Assembly (NCBI GenBank): GCA_019802505.1
Contig: JAFMOC010000006.1
Coordinates: 4,869,501 to 4,933,500 of the forward strand
Length of the DNA stretch: 64,000 nt
Source: Corydoras sp. C115
Lineage: Eukaryota > Chordata > Actinopteri > Siluriformes > Callichthyidae
Reading direction: 5' to 3'
Each line of letters starts with the position of its first letter. Within the stretch, counting starts at the first letter, position 1. This document shows positions 47,801 through 61,165 of the stretch, piece by piece. Position numbers and translations under genes: made by a program. The notes beneath the pieces were generated by a model. The model searched no databases and was not told the origin of the DNA. It saw nothing but the letters and a program-made list of their open reading frames with translations.

Positions 47801-50800
47801 ATACAAAAAACACCCAGTCACGTGCACAAAATAAACCAATCACCCAACGGAGACAATGAGTAACACACATGAGGGACAGGTGCCCCAGGCAACCAGATAT
47901 TTTTTTTTATTATTGCCATTATTTTCAGATGGTTCAAAAAGTTTGACACATGTCCTAAAAAATTTGATTGCAATAAAAAAGACCAAATGTCTTTTATATG
48001 CAATTAAAATGTAGACAATTTACAGCATTAAAAACAATCGATTGCCTTTAAGGATAATAAAAAGGTTATGGAGAAATATTATTTTAATATTTTATTCCTT
48101 GTGAAGTATTTACAGGACAGCCCCAAGGTTTTATTTATTTTTTAATTAGTTAATGGGTCTACAGATACTATTAAACTAATGTTATACTGTTTTTACAGAC
48201 CAGACTATGGATGTTTGGTCAAGAATAAGAAATGTCAAATACAGACAATTTTTGGAGTCTGTACGACCAGCCATGCTTCTCTTAGCTTCCAAAGACTCAC
48301 CGCACTCAGCCAGAAATCGTTTGAAAAGATCATCACTACTGAACACAGGGGTCAAAGTTTGTTGTGAGGAAAACATGGAAGAGGTCATTGCAAATCATAA
48401 AGCCTACTATAAATTAAGAGGTAGGTCAGCACTAACATCTGTGAAAAGTAAGAACTGAAAACAACTGGTGCACTCAGAACACAAAGTTTTTGAAAACTTA
48501 ATAATGAGACATTGCTTTTTCTTAAATTTATTCATTCATTATCTTCCACTCAATTCTCTACTAGGATCGTAGGGGGGGTTCCCCATGCCCATCCAGGGGA
48601 AAACGTTTCTGGTGCTTGGCAGATACACACAGGACAGGGTGCCAATCTATCACTGGGCACACACTCACTCACACAGACACACTATATAGGGCCTTTTAGA
48701 TCATTCAATTTACGTTGAATCTATGTTTTTGGACTGTGGGAGGCAAAACCAGAGGACCCAGAGGATACCCACACAGACATGGGAAAAACATGGAAACTCC
48801 ACCCAGATTGGATTTCAAACCTGGAATCCCCAGCGTTGAGAGGTGATCATGCTAACCACTAAGCCACCATGCCGCCCTACATTGCCTTTTTTAATTTTGT
48901 TATTATATTTTTATTGTTGCATTCAAATTCAATCATTTTGCAGATATTTTTATCCAAAACAACTTGCACGTAAGGGCCCAAAACAAGGGGACAACCAGCT
49001 ATATCAACAAATACTAAGTAGTGACTACAGTATTTACCAACATGGCTTAAAAACATATTCTTCACTTGCTGTTTTTTTAATAATTGTAATAAAGTGTAAA
49101 CAGATTAAGATATTTGAGTAAGTGCTTGAAGACAATGTGTGTCTTCAGATGTTTCCTGATGCTAAATGTCTCTGGCATCAGGGACAGTGCTAGAGAGATA
49201 ATTACACCATTTGATGAAGGTTAATGGGCACTGGATGATGAAATGAAAACATTTGGCATGAGTCCCTGCAAGAGCACAATAAGTGAGCCAGTGTATTCCA
49301 TTAAAAAATAGAATTCAGGTAAGAAGAAGCAAATTGTTTGTTCCAAAATCCAGAGCCATTGCCTTGAAATAAATGTGGGCCAATAAAAAAGAAATAAGCA
49401 GTGAATTCACATGGGCTTATTAAACAAAAAACTACAGAGTTCTGAACCAATTAAAAAGGCTTAAAATATCTTTAGATTGTTGTAATTATTTAGGTAGACA
49501 TGAAAAAATACTTTATTAAATTTGAAAGTTTTATTTTTAAGCAGGTTATACAGAGGGTTCCTGGAATCTTTCCCAGTATTCATAAAGTGAAAAGTAGAAA
49601 ATTAAGAGGGCAGATAAACAAACAAAATCACACTAGAGAGCAATTTATCCATTACACCTAACTGTGTTTTTGTTGGACTGTGGGAGGAAACCAGATCCCA
49701 TGCAAAGAAAACATGCAAACTCTACAAAGAAAGGGTCTGGCTTATCTTGCTCAGAATCCACTCCCACTGTTTCTTTCTGTAAGGCATGAGTGCTAATCAT
49801 TGTGTCTATACGTAAAACATATTGTGTTAAATAAGTTTGAAGAGACCATGTATTTTCATTTCATTTCTGTTGTGGAAATATTTTAAACTCCACATAAAAA
49901 GAATCTGGGTGGCACGGTGGCTTAGTGGTTAGCACGTTCGACTCTCAGCGCTAGGGATTCCTGAATCCCCATCTGGGTGGAGTTTCCATGTTCTCCCTGT
50001 GTCCGCGTGGGTTTCCTCCCACAGTCCAAAAACATGGATCAATTGAGTTCTCAAAATTCCCCCATATAGAGTGTGTCTTTGTGAGTGAGTGTGTGCCCAG
50101 CGATAGATTGGCGCCCTGTCCTGGGTGTATCTGCCCAGCGCCCGAAACGTTCTCCCCTGGATGGGCATGGGGAACCCCCCCGCGACCCTAATATATAAGA
50201 TAAAGTGGAAGATAATGGATGGATAAAAAGATTCTTGTCCATGTCCATCCTGCCTAGTTTCCCTGCATAAAATAATTAGACAATAGTTATGTTTTTACAT
50301 GTAAATATGAATGAATGTAATGTGTAAATGTGACTTTTATTTGAATGAATGTAATGTGTAAATGTTATTTTTTATATAGTTTGCCAGGAAGCTGTATGGG
50401 AAGCTTTTCAGATTTTTCTGGACAGAGTACCTGATACTCTGGAGTACCAGCAGTGGCTGCATGTCTGTCAGAGTGATTCACTATGTGTGGATGACTTGGC
50501 TCAAAACTTCAGCAGCAACCAGGAACATTTTAATATGGTGGCAAGGGTTAGATATTGTAAAAAAAACTAAACATATGTTGATAACATATATAACCTTATG
50601 AAGTACAAGTAAGGTTTCATGTTAATTCTCCCTGTCAATTATAGAAAGTATTGCCAATCGCTGACACTATTCAAGACGAATTAAGTAGGTGAGTATACAC
50701 ACACACACACACACACACACAAACGTGTGTTTCTTAGATACTTATTTACTAAAGAAATGTGCCTTGTGCTCTTTTAACAGTACCTTGGCCACACCTGCAT

Positions 50801-53800
50801 CACAAAAGAAATGTAACTTTTTATTTAGTTAAGCTTAGTCCATGTTGCATTATGATGATATTGATTAATTGGTTAACTAAATAAAGTTCTGCTGTTTCAG
50901 GTTCAATGGTTCATGAGGGGCAACATACGACTGAATCAGAAAAGGTATGGACAATCTTACTTATGTGATAAATGTTTGTCTTTTCTGGGAATTTTGTATA
51001 AAACTGTGGAATTACATTATTTTGCCTAAAGATCAAGGTCCCAGCTGTCATGCACATCTTGGAGTTCACTGTTGCTGTTAATGATCCAAGCTACATTGAG
51101 CTGCTAACAGCCACTGGCAGATTTCAGGATATCAACCACAAACTTCATGAGCAAGTGAGACCATACCATCATTAATTCTTTTTCAAATACTCTATTTACC
51201 TCACTGAGTTTTGGTACATAACTGTTGTGTTTTGATAACAGATGACACACAGTGGGAAATGCCTTGCAGTCTCACAAGTTTCTTTAGCTTTGTCACAATT
51301 TGAGCATGTTCTAGACATCTGTGCATTACAGTCTATAAATCTTTAACAGAAACACTATCAATAAACTGCTTTCGGTGTGTAAGCACAATTGTTTAGAATT
51401 TGCAGAAGATAAATGTTAAATTAAGGGGTTATAAATCTTGTTAGGAATTTGTTGAAATGAGATCCTAGTAAATTATCCTTAACAGCCCAAAGTTTGGAGG
51501 CAATTTGTTATAAGTTTTGTTTATAATACAGTTCCAAACCATGCAGGACATTTCAAAAGTATTCACCCCCCCTCCCCAAAGCAATGTTCATACTTAGATA
51601 TTACAACCTGGAATTAAAACAGATTGTTTGACTGTTTGCATCAATTCATCAACTCATTATAGAACATGCCTAAAATTTACAGATGTATTTTTTTAGTGTG
51701 TAGCAAGCAACAAATAGAACACAGTAACAGAAAACTTTAATGTGCAGGACTATTTACTCTCTTAATGTGTATTAAGTCTGTATGAACTTGCCACATCTAG
51801 CCACTGGGATTTTTCCTCATTCTGCTCGAGGTCATTAAAGTTGGATGGTTTCTCTTGGGGGCGGCACAGTGGCTTAGTGGTTAGCACGTTCGCCTCTCAG
51901 CGCTAGAGATTCCTGGTTCGAATCCCCACCTGGGTGGAATTTCCATGTTCTCCCAGTGTCTGCGTGGGTTTCTTCCCACAATCCAAAAACATGGATCAAG
52001 TCAATTGAATTCTCCAAATTGCCCCATACAGAGTGCCCCATATAGAGTGTGTATGTGTGCATGTCTATGTGAGTGAGTGTGTGCCCAGCGATGGATTGGC
52101 GCCCTGTCCTGGGTGTATCTGCCCAGCACCCGAAACGTTCTCCCCTGAATGGGCATGGGGAACCCCCCCGCAACCCTAATATAGGATAAAGCGGAAGATA
52201 ATGAATGGATGGATGGGTTTCTCTTGGTGAGCAGCCATCTTCAAGTCTGATTCTAACAGATTCTCAATTGGATTAAGGTCTAGTTTTCAACTAGACCATT
52301 CCAGCACATTTACATATTTCCACTTTAACCACTCAAGAGTTATCAGTTATCAGTTAACATCCCCAAAGTACCACCAAGTTCATTGTTGGAACGGTGTTCT
52401 TGGGGTGATTGGGTTGAAGCAGTCAGCTTGGTTAGCAGCAGACATTTTTCATGGTGGTCAAAGAGATAGACTTTAGTCTAGGCTGACTAGAGCACCTTAA
52501 AAAAACCTCAAACTGAACACCAGTTCTGTGGCATGTATAACATATTGTGATTCTATGAACATATGCTCCGGTCTCAGCTCCTTTAGTGTTACCTGTGTGT
52601 GTTGCTTAATTAATTCTCTTCCTGCTCTCTTTGCCCAGTCCCAAAGTTCTGATGAGCAGTCCCATAGTGGCAGATTTCCATTTAATAATGATGGATGTAA
52701 TTTATGTATTTGTTCATATTGTTTTGTTTGTATATGGATGTTGGTTCAGGGTACGAGTTTTGAACTCGTACAGGGTACAAGTTTGTTGAAAGTGTGATAA
52801 TATAAAACAAAAAATAAATAAATATTGATGGGTATAATGGTGTTACGGGGGATTATCAAACATTTGAATTATTATTTTTTATAACCCAACCCTGACTTGT
52901 TATTCTTACCACAACTTTGCACCTGAGTTCTGTGTTGTTTGGTTAGTGGTGTCTCTTACTAGGTGGTGTTGCAGCAATATATACTGATAGATCTTGTGAG
53001 ACTTAGATTGAAGCTGGATATTATTTCACTAATTCTGTGACTTCAAAATTTTAAGGGGCTTAAAGACAATAATGGTGAATACATAGCATTTGTACACAAG
53101 GCAATATCCAATTTCTCTAATGGCTCTTATTACCTAACATTTTGGTTAAAAAAAATTTAAATAACAGATCATAATGTAACAAAATAGGTAAAAAGTCAAG
53201 TGGAGTCAAGTGGAAACACTTTTGCTATTCACTGTATATTTTCTGTTTATTCTGAAACATGGTATTTTTTATATTATTTTTCTACCTGAGTATTACATAG
53301 TCTTATACTGAGATGCTTGTGTCGTTTCAGATGTTGCACATTTTTAGTACAATTCCTGGTTTTAAAGAGATTCAACTTCTGGAAAATCAGTGAGTTAAAA
53401 CAGTTGATTTTTTTCATTTAAGGTTAAACTGTTGTTTGTATGGTCGTAAGTACGTTGGCTTAAAAGGGGAGAAAGTTATATTTATATTAGATATATTAGA
53501 TATAATATTTTTATTTGAGCATTTACTTAGCTCTAGTGATGAATGTCGCCTGGTGGTGTTATTTCATGGTGCTAATTCTCACTATGTATCGTTTACCAGT
53601 TTCTTGGTTTCTCCTTACCTACTGAATTGTGATGTTTTCTCATTTGTAAGTCATTTTGGATAAAAGCGTCTGCTAAATGACTAAACGTAAATATAATTCC
53701 TTTATCTATAAAAAAATAGTTTATATTAAAAGGCGCAAAGCAACAAAGTTGCATGTGCTAACTTCTTTCAGTGTCTGTCTACAGCTAACAACATAACATT

Positions 53801-56800
53801 TGGAACCACTGGTATCTATCTACCAACATAAAATTTTGAACTTTTAGTCCTATGGTTGTCCTGGAAAGAGCAAGAAAAGTGTTTTCTAATCTAAAGACGT
53901 GAATTATTTGTGATGTATTGAATGATATTTTTTTACCGTGTTGTCTTATGTGTTATTGATTTTGAAAAAAAAAAAAAATTCTAGAGTAATGACATTTATT
54001 TTGTATTACCTTTTTGTAGCATGGTCAATAATTACAAGGTTTCACAATATAACACACATTTATGTAATTATGCACACTTTATGTACCTAAGTTAAAAAAA
54101 ATAAATAAATCAATAATCAATAATAAAAAAAATAATAATCAATATAAAATATTAATAAACTTTATTTAAATTACAATGTAAAATTCTGTTTTTAAGCAAG
54201 CAAGAAAACCGATACTGATAATATTCTGATTTTTACTTTAATAATATTGCTGTATAGACCTGGAGCTGTTGCAGTTCACTATGCCCTGGTGTTTGAGACA
54301 GAAACAGACTCTACAGGAACAGAATTTGCTGATAAATTTGATGCAGAAGTGAAGCTGAAGGACATGGTACTGAAAGTACTGAGGGCGGAAAAATCCCTGC
54401 CTTTGGATATTCATTCACTTATATTTAAACCAAGTATACAAAATTACTGCAAGTAAACATTTAATTCAACTTCTTATTATATCTTTGCACCTGTATTTAC
54501 CATAATACTGATGTGTCCCTTACAGATCTACAAACGCAGAGTTTAAATGATCTAAGTGTGGAGTGGAAGGATGAGGAAGCACTAAAGGCCACAAAAGAGA
54601 TTATCAAGCATTTACCCACAGTAAGCTTCACATCTGTTACAGCACCATCCTCATCTACAGTAACCGAAGACACCAGGCCAATAGAATTTGAGAAGACAAA
54701 CATTCTGTCTGACTCAGCACCTTTAAATGAAGGTAATGTGCCATTTTTTATTTATTAATAAAATTGTAATAATAAGCAGAAGTGCAATAATAGCAAATTA
54801 CATCTATCTGTATATTTTACAAACAACACTATCAAAACACACCCATAAATCATGCCATCACAATAGCAAAGACACACTGACATGCCCTAATTCAAGCTGT
54901 GTGGAGGGTGGTTGACAATTTGATTAATATTGCTGCAATTTAGCTGCCTTTTTGTGGTTGTAAAGAGTATATAAACCTCTGCAGGATCCCAAAGAGTAAG
55001 TAGTATGTCAAATTTCCTTATCATAAAGATGGACTTTGTAATGCTACAATTACAGACTGTAGTCCATCTATTTGTCAACTAGAGTACATACTGTGTTAGT
55101 CCCCTTTACTCTGTTCTTTTATTATCAGGACCCCAATAGTAGCATTACAAAGCAGGTATTATTTGGTTAGTGCATTATTCCTATCCCAGCAGTTTCACTG
55201 AGGTGTGAATGAAATGAAACTACAGCAGCATTGCTGCACTTAAACCCTCTCACCGCCTCAGTTTCACTGCAGAACTGACAATAAATAATACACCACCCAA
55301 ATTATACCTGTTCTGTGATGGTTCTGAACCACAGAGAACAGAGAACCAATTGGGGACTACCAAAAAAAAGAAAACATATGTACTACAGTCACAATTCTAG
55401 AACTACAAAATCCATCTATATGTTAAGTAGAGAAAATAGACTACTCTAAAAGTGAGGCTGGAGTATTCTGCTTAGAAAGCTTTCTGCCTGTTGACCTTGT
55501 AGTTGTCTCTGAATCAACCTGTTTAGAAAGCATATGTTTGAAATGTCTTTAATTTAGTGCATTCTTTGTGAATCTGAAACTTTTGGAGAGAAGCTTTTGT
55601 TTTTATGATGTTGGTGAATCTGAATTTGTTTGATTTGCATTCAGTGTATGGTTAAGAGGGCCTGGAACATCCCAGTAGTCTTTCTTAATTTCTTTCACCT
55701 TTTGTTTGCCGGTACGTGTCAGTCTGTTCCTTAAGTTCCTCTTTTCCCATTGTCTTTAGGTTTGCATCACTTTATATTACATTCTGGCTGTCGCCATTCT
55801 GTGAGTGTTCCTTATTTTGTCTTTAGATAAATATTTTATTGTTCTACTGTTCTTCTATCAATTGTTCTATTGCAGTATAGTCCTCCTCACAGAAAGCTAG
55901 ACAGACTCAGTGTGTCTTTTTTTTACCCAGCCACAGTGCAATCAACACAAAAGAAACAAAAACATTGATCGCTTATCAATTTCATTACTGATATATACAG
56001 TAAATATGCAAGCAGTCATATGCATGTGAATAAGGATTACATTTATGTTTAACCCTGTCAATTATTATTATTTTTTTTTTTTGCTTTAAAATTTTTGCTT
56101 TTGAAGGTGTCATCACGCCGGAATACTCTTCAGAAATATCAGAAGACCAATCAAAACTTGAAAATAAAATTAACATAACACATGGATTGGTGAACCTAAA
56201 ATCCTTTGAAGAATTAAAATCATCTACTTTGTTTGACCATGCAGTGGATTTCATCACTAAACCAGAAGATTCAAAGCCAGAAAGAAATTCAAGTACAACA
56301 AACCGTCCTCCTACCAATATGTCTGTAGAGGAGACTTCAGTACTTGGCATGGTTGGACATATGGATATATATTCAAAAGCCCGTAAACCAGACATTGGTG
56401 AAATTCCTAGTGACTTTAACTCTGAGAGAAAAGACACTCTACCCAGCTTTGTAGATGCCACACAACTAATACAGTCTGTCCTGGTACCCGACCATGTTTC
56501 TCCTGTAGATGTACAATATGCCTCGACATTAGCTTCTACAAATATGGCCAGTGGAAAAAAGGAAGAGTCTAACTTAAAAAAATGTGCTCATCAGGACAAT
56601 GGCAGCAAACTGCAGCTTTCCCAGACTGAATATTTACAAGCTTCATTCCTAAACACTAGTACAAAGTCTGCCAACCAGAGCGATGACCTAGTGGTGTTCT
56701 TCAGTATACATGTGAACAACATGATGTTTTCAGAGGATCTCTTTAACCGAAGTTCGGTGGAATACAAAACTCTGGCAAATAATTTTCTAGATCTGGTAGG

Positions 56801-59800
56801 TAATCAAAATTTTAATTTACTATTTGGAATGTTTTTATTTTAAAAACGTTATTAATGAAATGTTCATTTATAGCTTACAGCACAACAAGTACTGATTAGC
56901 CTCGAATCAATTCTATATAATGCTGCTTGTAATGTTTGTATAGGATTTCCCATATTGACTTTTTCATATATAAAATAATCTACCTTTACAGAGCAATTGT
57001 ACATGTACATGTACATGTAGCACGATCTAATGAAGAATATGTAATATGAAGAACTAGTTTATTTTCTTTATTATTAAGTATTTAATGAATTCCTTCTTTA
57101 TATTACAGGCATATTCTAATCACAGTAAATTGGTAAATAGTTTGACAGGAAACAGAATGGACATTAACTTTAATAGCTGTAATCATGATTCTACATTGTG
57201 ACTGTAGCAAAGGTTTAGTAAGGCAGATGTGGAAGGAGGTAGATGGAACCTTAGATGGAAGGAACCTAAAACTGATTTTATTGCCCCATTTGTGCATTTT
57301 AACACTGTGCCACACATGATATGCAAAACACACAGGTGTTTCAGCTCCCCTTCTGCAGGTTGCCTTTGCTCCTTTAAAAACCCACGATAAAGACAGTAAA
57401 CCAGATTAACTGAACTTGTCAGATGTCTTTTCTGGCATGCATGCATACTTCTGATATTCCTACTCTGTCTTACATTCACTAACTGTTGCATGGATTAAGC
57501 CTTCTCTGCCACATACCTCTATTGCCCTCAGGCTGTATAGTCATGACACTGTGAGTAGAAAAGAAAATCGTCAACCATCTGTGTTCCTAGCTTTTAGATC
57601 GCTTTAAACTTTCACAGCTGGAGCTAGATTCCAACATCAGATTTTATGCATTGACATCTTTTTTATAATCCTCTGGAGTATATGTGTGGAGAATGGTGTG
57701 CTACCTAACACATTAAAATATGAGTTTTAATGAATAAAATAATAATAATTCATGGCCAGATAGGGTAGGGCAGACATTTAATCTCTAATCTGAGTGATGA
57801 TGCTTTGTAAGGTTTGTTTAGACCGAATTATTTTTAACCTTATAATTGATAAATTGGTTAGCACCCCCCTTAATTTTTAAACTAGCTTTATGGTTTGGTA
57901 TGTTGTTTGTTAAGGGATGTTCTGTTGCTTACTACAATTTGCTTGGTACAATGTGTTTGTTTAAAATGATTTAAACCAGACTGGCTCTTCTTGACCGCCC
58001 TCTGTTTTTAAAAAGCCAATTCTATCTTCATAAGTGCTGCTCAGTGGATGATTTTCTTTTTAACACCATACTGAAAAGACTACTGTTAATGAAAATTCCA
58101 CATCAACTGACATAGCAATAAAAAATGTAGTGCAAATATGCAACCATTATTAAGTTGTAAGGATACAAAGAAAAACCAAGCTCAAAACTGTATACAGTAC
58201 TGCAAAAAAGTAATACAGTCAAGCATTAAATAGAGTGCAGACAACTAGTGACCAAATTAGGAAAAGTATGGAGATATTAAATAAAAAACAAAGCTAAAGT
58301 GACCCAGAAAAAATGTGACAACATTGTGAGAACATAGAAAATATGTCACATGTTCAGACGTGCAGGATAAAAAAACTTTGGGCAAAATCATGGCCTAGAC
58401 CAGGAAGCTAAATAAGAAAGCTTAAATGCATAGAAGATGGGCAGTAAAAAAATAGATGAGGAAAGCAGTGCAGCCCAAAGACAACACACATGGCCCCGCG
58501 AATTAAATTCAACTTGCTAGAGGAAAAAAAGGGAATAAACTTAATAGAAAAAGCTGAATGAAAACAGCGGAACTGAGGCACTGGGTGTGTACTATTATTA
58601 CTTTTACTATTAGTTCTCCTGGTTCTAAGCCCAGGGAGGAAGAACATCCAGTGTAAAATCAGTACCAAATCAAACATTCATTTATTTATCTTCCGCTTAA
58701 TCCTCTGCTAGGGGAAAACGTTTTGAGTGCTGGGCAGATACACATAGGACAAGATGCCAATCTAATGTGAATATCTAATCTAAATATGATTTATTATAGA
58801 ATTTATTATAGAATTTAAAGGCTCATTAATACCGTAGTTAAAAGTTGGTCTTTAAGCAGAGTTGTACGTATCGGTTCTAATAGTCCTGAAGCTGCTTTTG
58901 CATAATAAATGAGACTATTTTTCAGGTACAGAGTAAGTTATTTAACTGTTGTGATATAAGAGAATGTGGACTGTTTATTTTTGACTGCAGTGTTTTATTT
59001 ATTACTGTTTAGATCGTGTTTGTTATGCTTTAGATACTTATGGACAGAATCTTTTGTCCTCCCATCACATATGGCACAGCATAGCTATATTAATGTCTAT
59101 GATCATGATGAGCCATGGCCTATGCAATGCTTGATCAATCAACAATGCTCTATGATCTCTTTGGTGAGTGGGCCTTACAGCTAATTCTTAAAATTAAAAA
59201 GTCGTTAAAATGTATGTGATGGACGGCTGGCTTTTATCACAAGTTTTAACCTTATTATTTGAACATCACCTCCTGTGTGATCGCATTAAAAAAGGAGCTC
59301 CAGGTCAGACCCAGTAAACAAATTCATACAAAAATCTTTCATTCAGGTAAAAGCTGCACCTTATGGCACCTTATTATTCTTCTGACTTTCACTTACCTTT
59401 AGTTTATAGTCTGATACATACAGTAGAGGGGGTTAAAGGATTGTTGTCCCAGGTTGTGAAGGGAAAAGAACACCCAGTGCTGTACATTAGATGGAAGTTC
59501 CTGGTGTAAGAGCAGAAAAAGAGCACCATTGAAAAAACATGCCTGGCTATCAAGTTGGTGGTCCTCAGAAACACAATACTATCTTGTGGGATGAGTTTTC
59601 ACACTTTTTGTAAAATCACAAGCTGTGCTAGTGGCTGCACTGCCAATGCATGGATCAGTTTTTCAAAAATCAAAATTCATGGATCAGTCTTTCAAATTCA
59701 AAGTGGGCTAGTCACAGATGGAACCTCAGCCTAAGACGATTTAAGAGTATTTTAAAGTGGCTGAGCACCAGTTTATAAATATGAGGCAGAGCTGGAGTGA

Positions 59801-60452
59801 AGAAAAGTAAGGACTCTCACCTGTGCAATGTGTCTGATGATTTTTCTGTACTTCATTAGGAGTCTGCAGTGGGGGGAGGGGGGGAGGACGAAAGAGAGCA
59901 GAAACAGAACAGTCTGTGTTGTGTGCGAAAGCATCATTCAAGCTGTTTGCAGTTTTGTGTTGGCAGTCAATTTTTGTTTGCTGAATTTACCCAAGGGCTG
60001 CCTCCCATTTCATTTCATCAGTCCTCTTTGCTACACTTGTTTAAAACATTGGCATACGTATTTTTGAGGGTGTGCATTTTGTCTAGGATTTTTCAAGTTA
60101 TGATCTCATAAGTATTTTATTTTGCACATTACTAAGCTTTTCTGAATTCTTTATCCTAAAGAATGTTAAGGTTTTTTTAAAAAATTCAAAATTTCATTAA
60201 ATACAAAATTCTCCTACTCATTTTTAAAGCTCTAAATGGCTTTGCCACTTTCTACCTTAGTATTTTACCTATATTTTATTTTTATTATTTTTTATTTCTT
60301 TCTTTTCATACCCTCAGGTCTTCTGGTACAGGACTTCTGACTGCTCACAAATTTAAACTCCTCTGTGGATGGTAGATCATTCTGTGCTCAATCTCTGAAA
60401 CTCTCTGCCCAAAATACTCTACTATATAAATTAAACATATATAATTATGATG

Positions 60453-60494
<42 letters not shown>

Positions 60495-60719
60495 TTTACA
60501 TTTGCATATTTAGCAGATGCTTTTATCCAAAGCAACTTACAAGTATGCTAACCTGGATGGGGTCAGAGCACAGGGCAGGGTTACTACATCACCCTGGAGT
60601 AATAAGGGTTATGAATCTTGCTCAAGGACCCACATTGGTAACTTAAGTGGACCTGGGATTTGGAACCCACAACCTTCAGATTGACAGCCCAACATACTAA
60701 CCACTGAGCTATCATGCCC

Positions 60720-60761
<42 letters not shown>

Positions 60762-61113
60762 CATCCATTCATCCATCCATCCATTATCTTCCGCTTTATA
60801 CTATATTAGGGTCATGGAGGGTTTCCCCATGCCCATCCAGGGGAGAACGTTTTGTGCGCTGGGCAGATACTCCCAGGACAGGGCGCCAATCTATCTCTGG
60901 GCACACACTCACTCACATACACACTCTATATGGGGCAATTTGGAGAACTCAATTGACTTGATCCATGTTTTTGGACTGTGGGAGTAAACCGGAGAACCCG
61001 GAGGAAACCCACGCGGACACTGGGAGAACATGGAAACTCCACCCAGATGGGGATTCGAACCGGGAATCCCTAGTGCTGAGAGGCGAACCACTAAGCCACC
61101 GTGGCGCCCCAAA

Positions 61114-61165
<52 letters not shown>

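Larger units (their letters stand above)
60449..61164. repeat. (AAT)n microsatellite split by two SINEs
   Basis: Three AAT/ATA tracts (60449-60492, 60720-60762, 61113-61164) are separated only by a SINE each (60493-60719 and 60763-61110). The simplest reading is one ancestral (AAT)n into which two SINEs inserted. Confidence 0.88.

Noticed and set aside
50645..50944. impg1 frameshift or pseudogene
   Set aside because: The apparent stop after exon 4 disappears once the 32-base exon at 50781-50812 is included.
56187..56843. Independent 218-residue gene
   Set aside because: It is exon 11 of impg1 read from an internal Met and past its donor; it ends in intron sequence.
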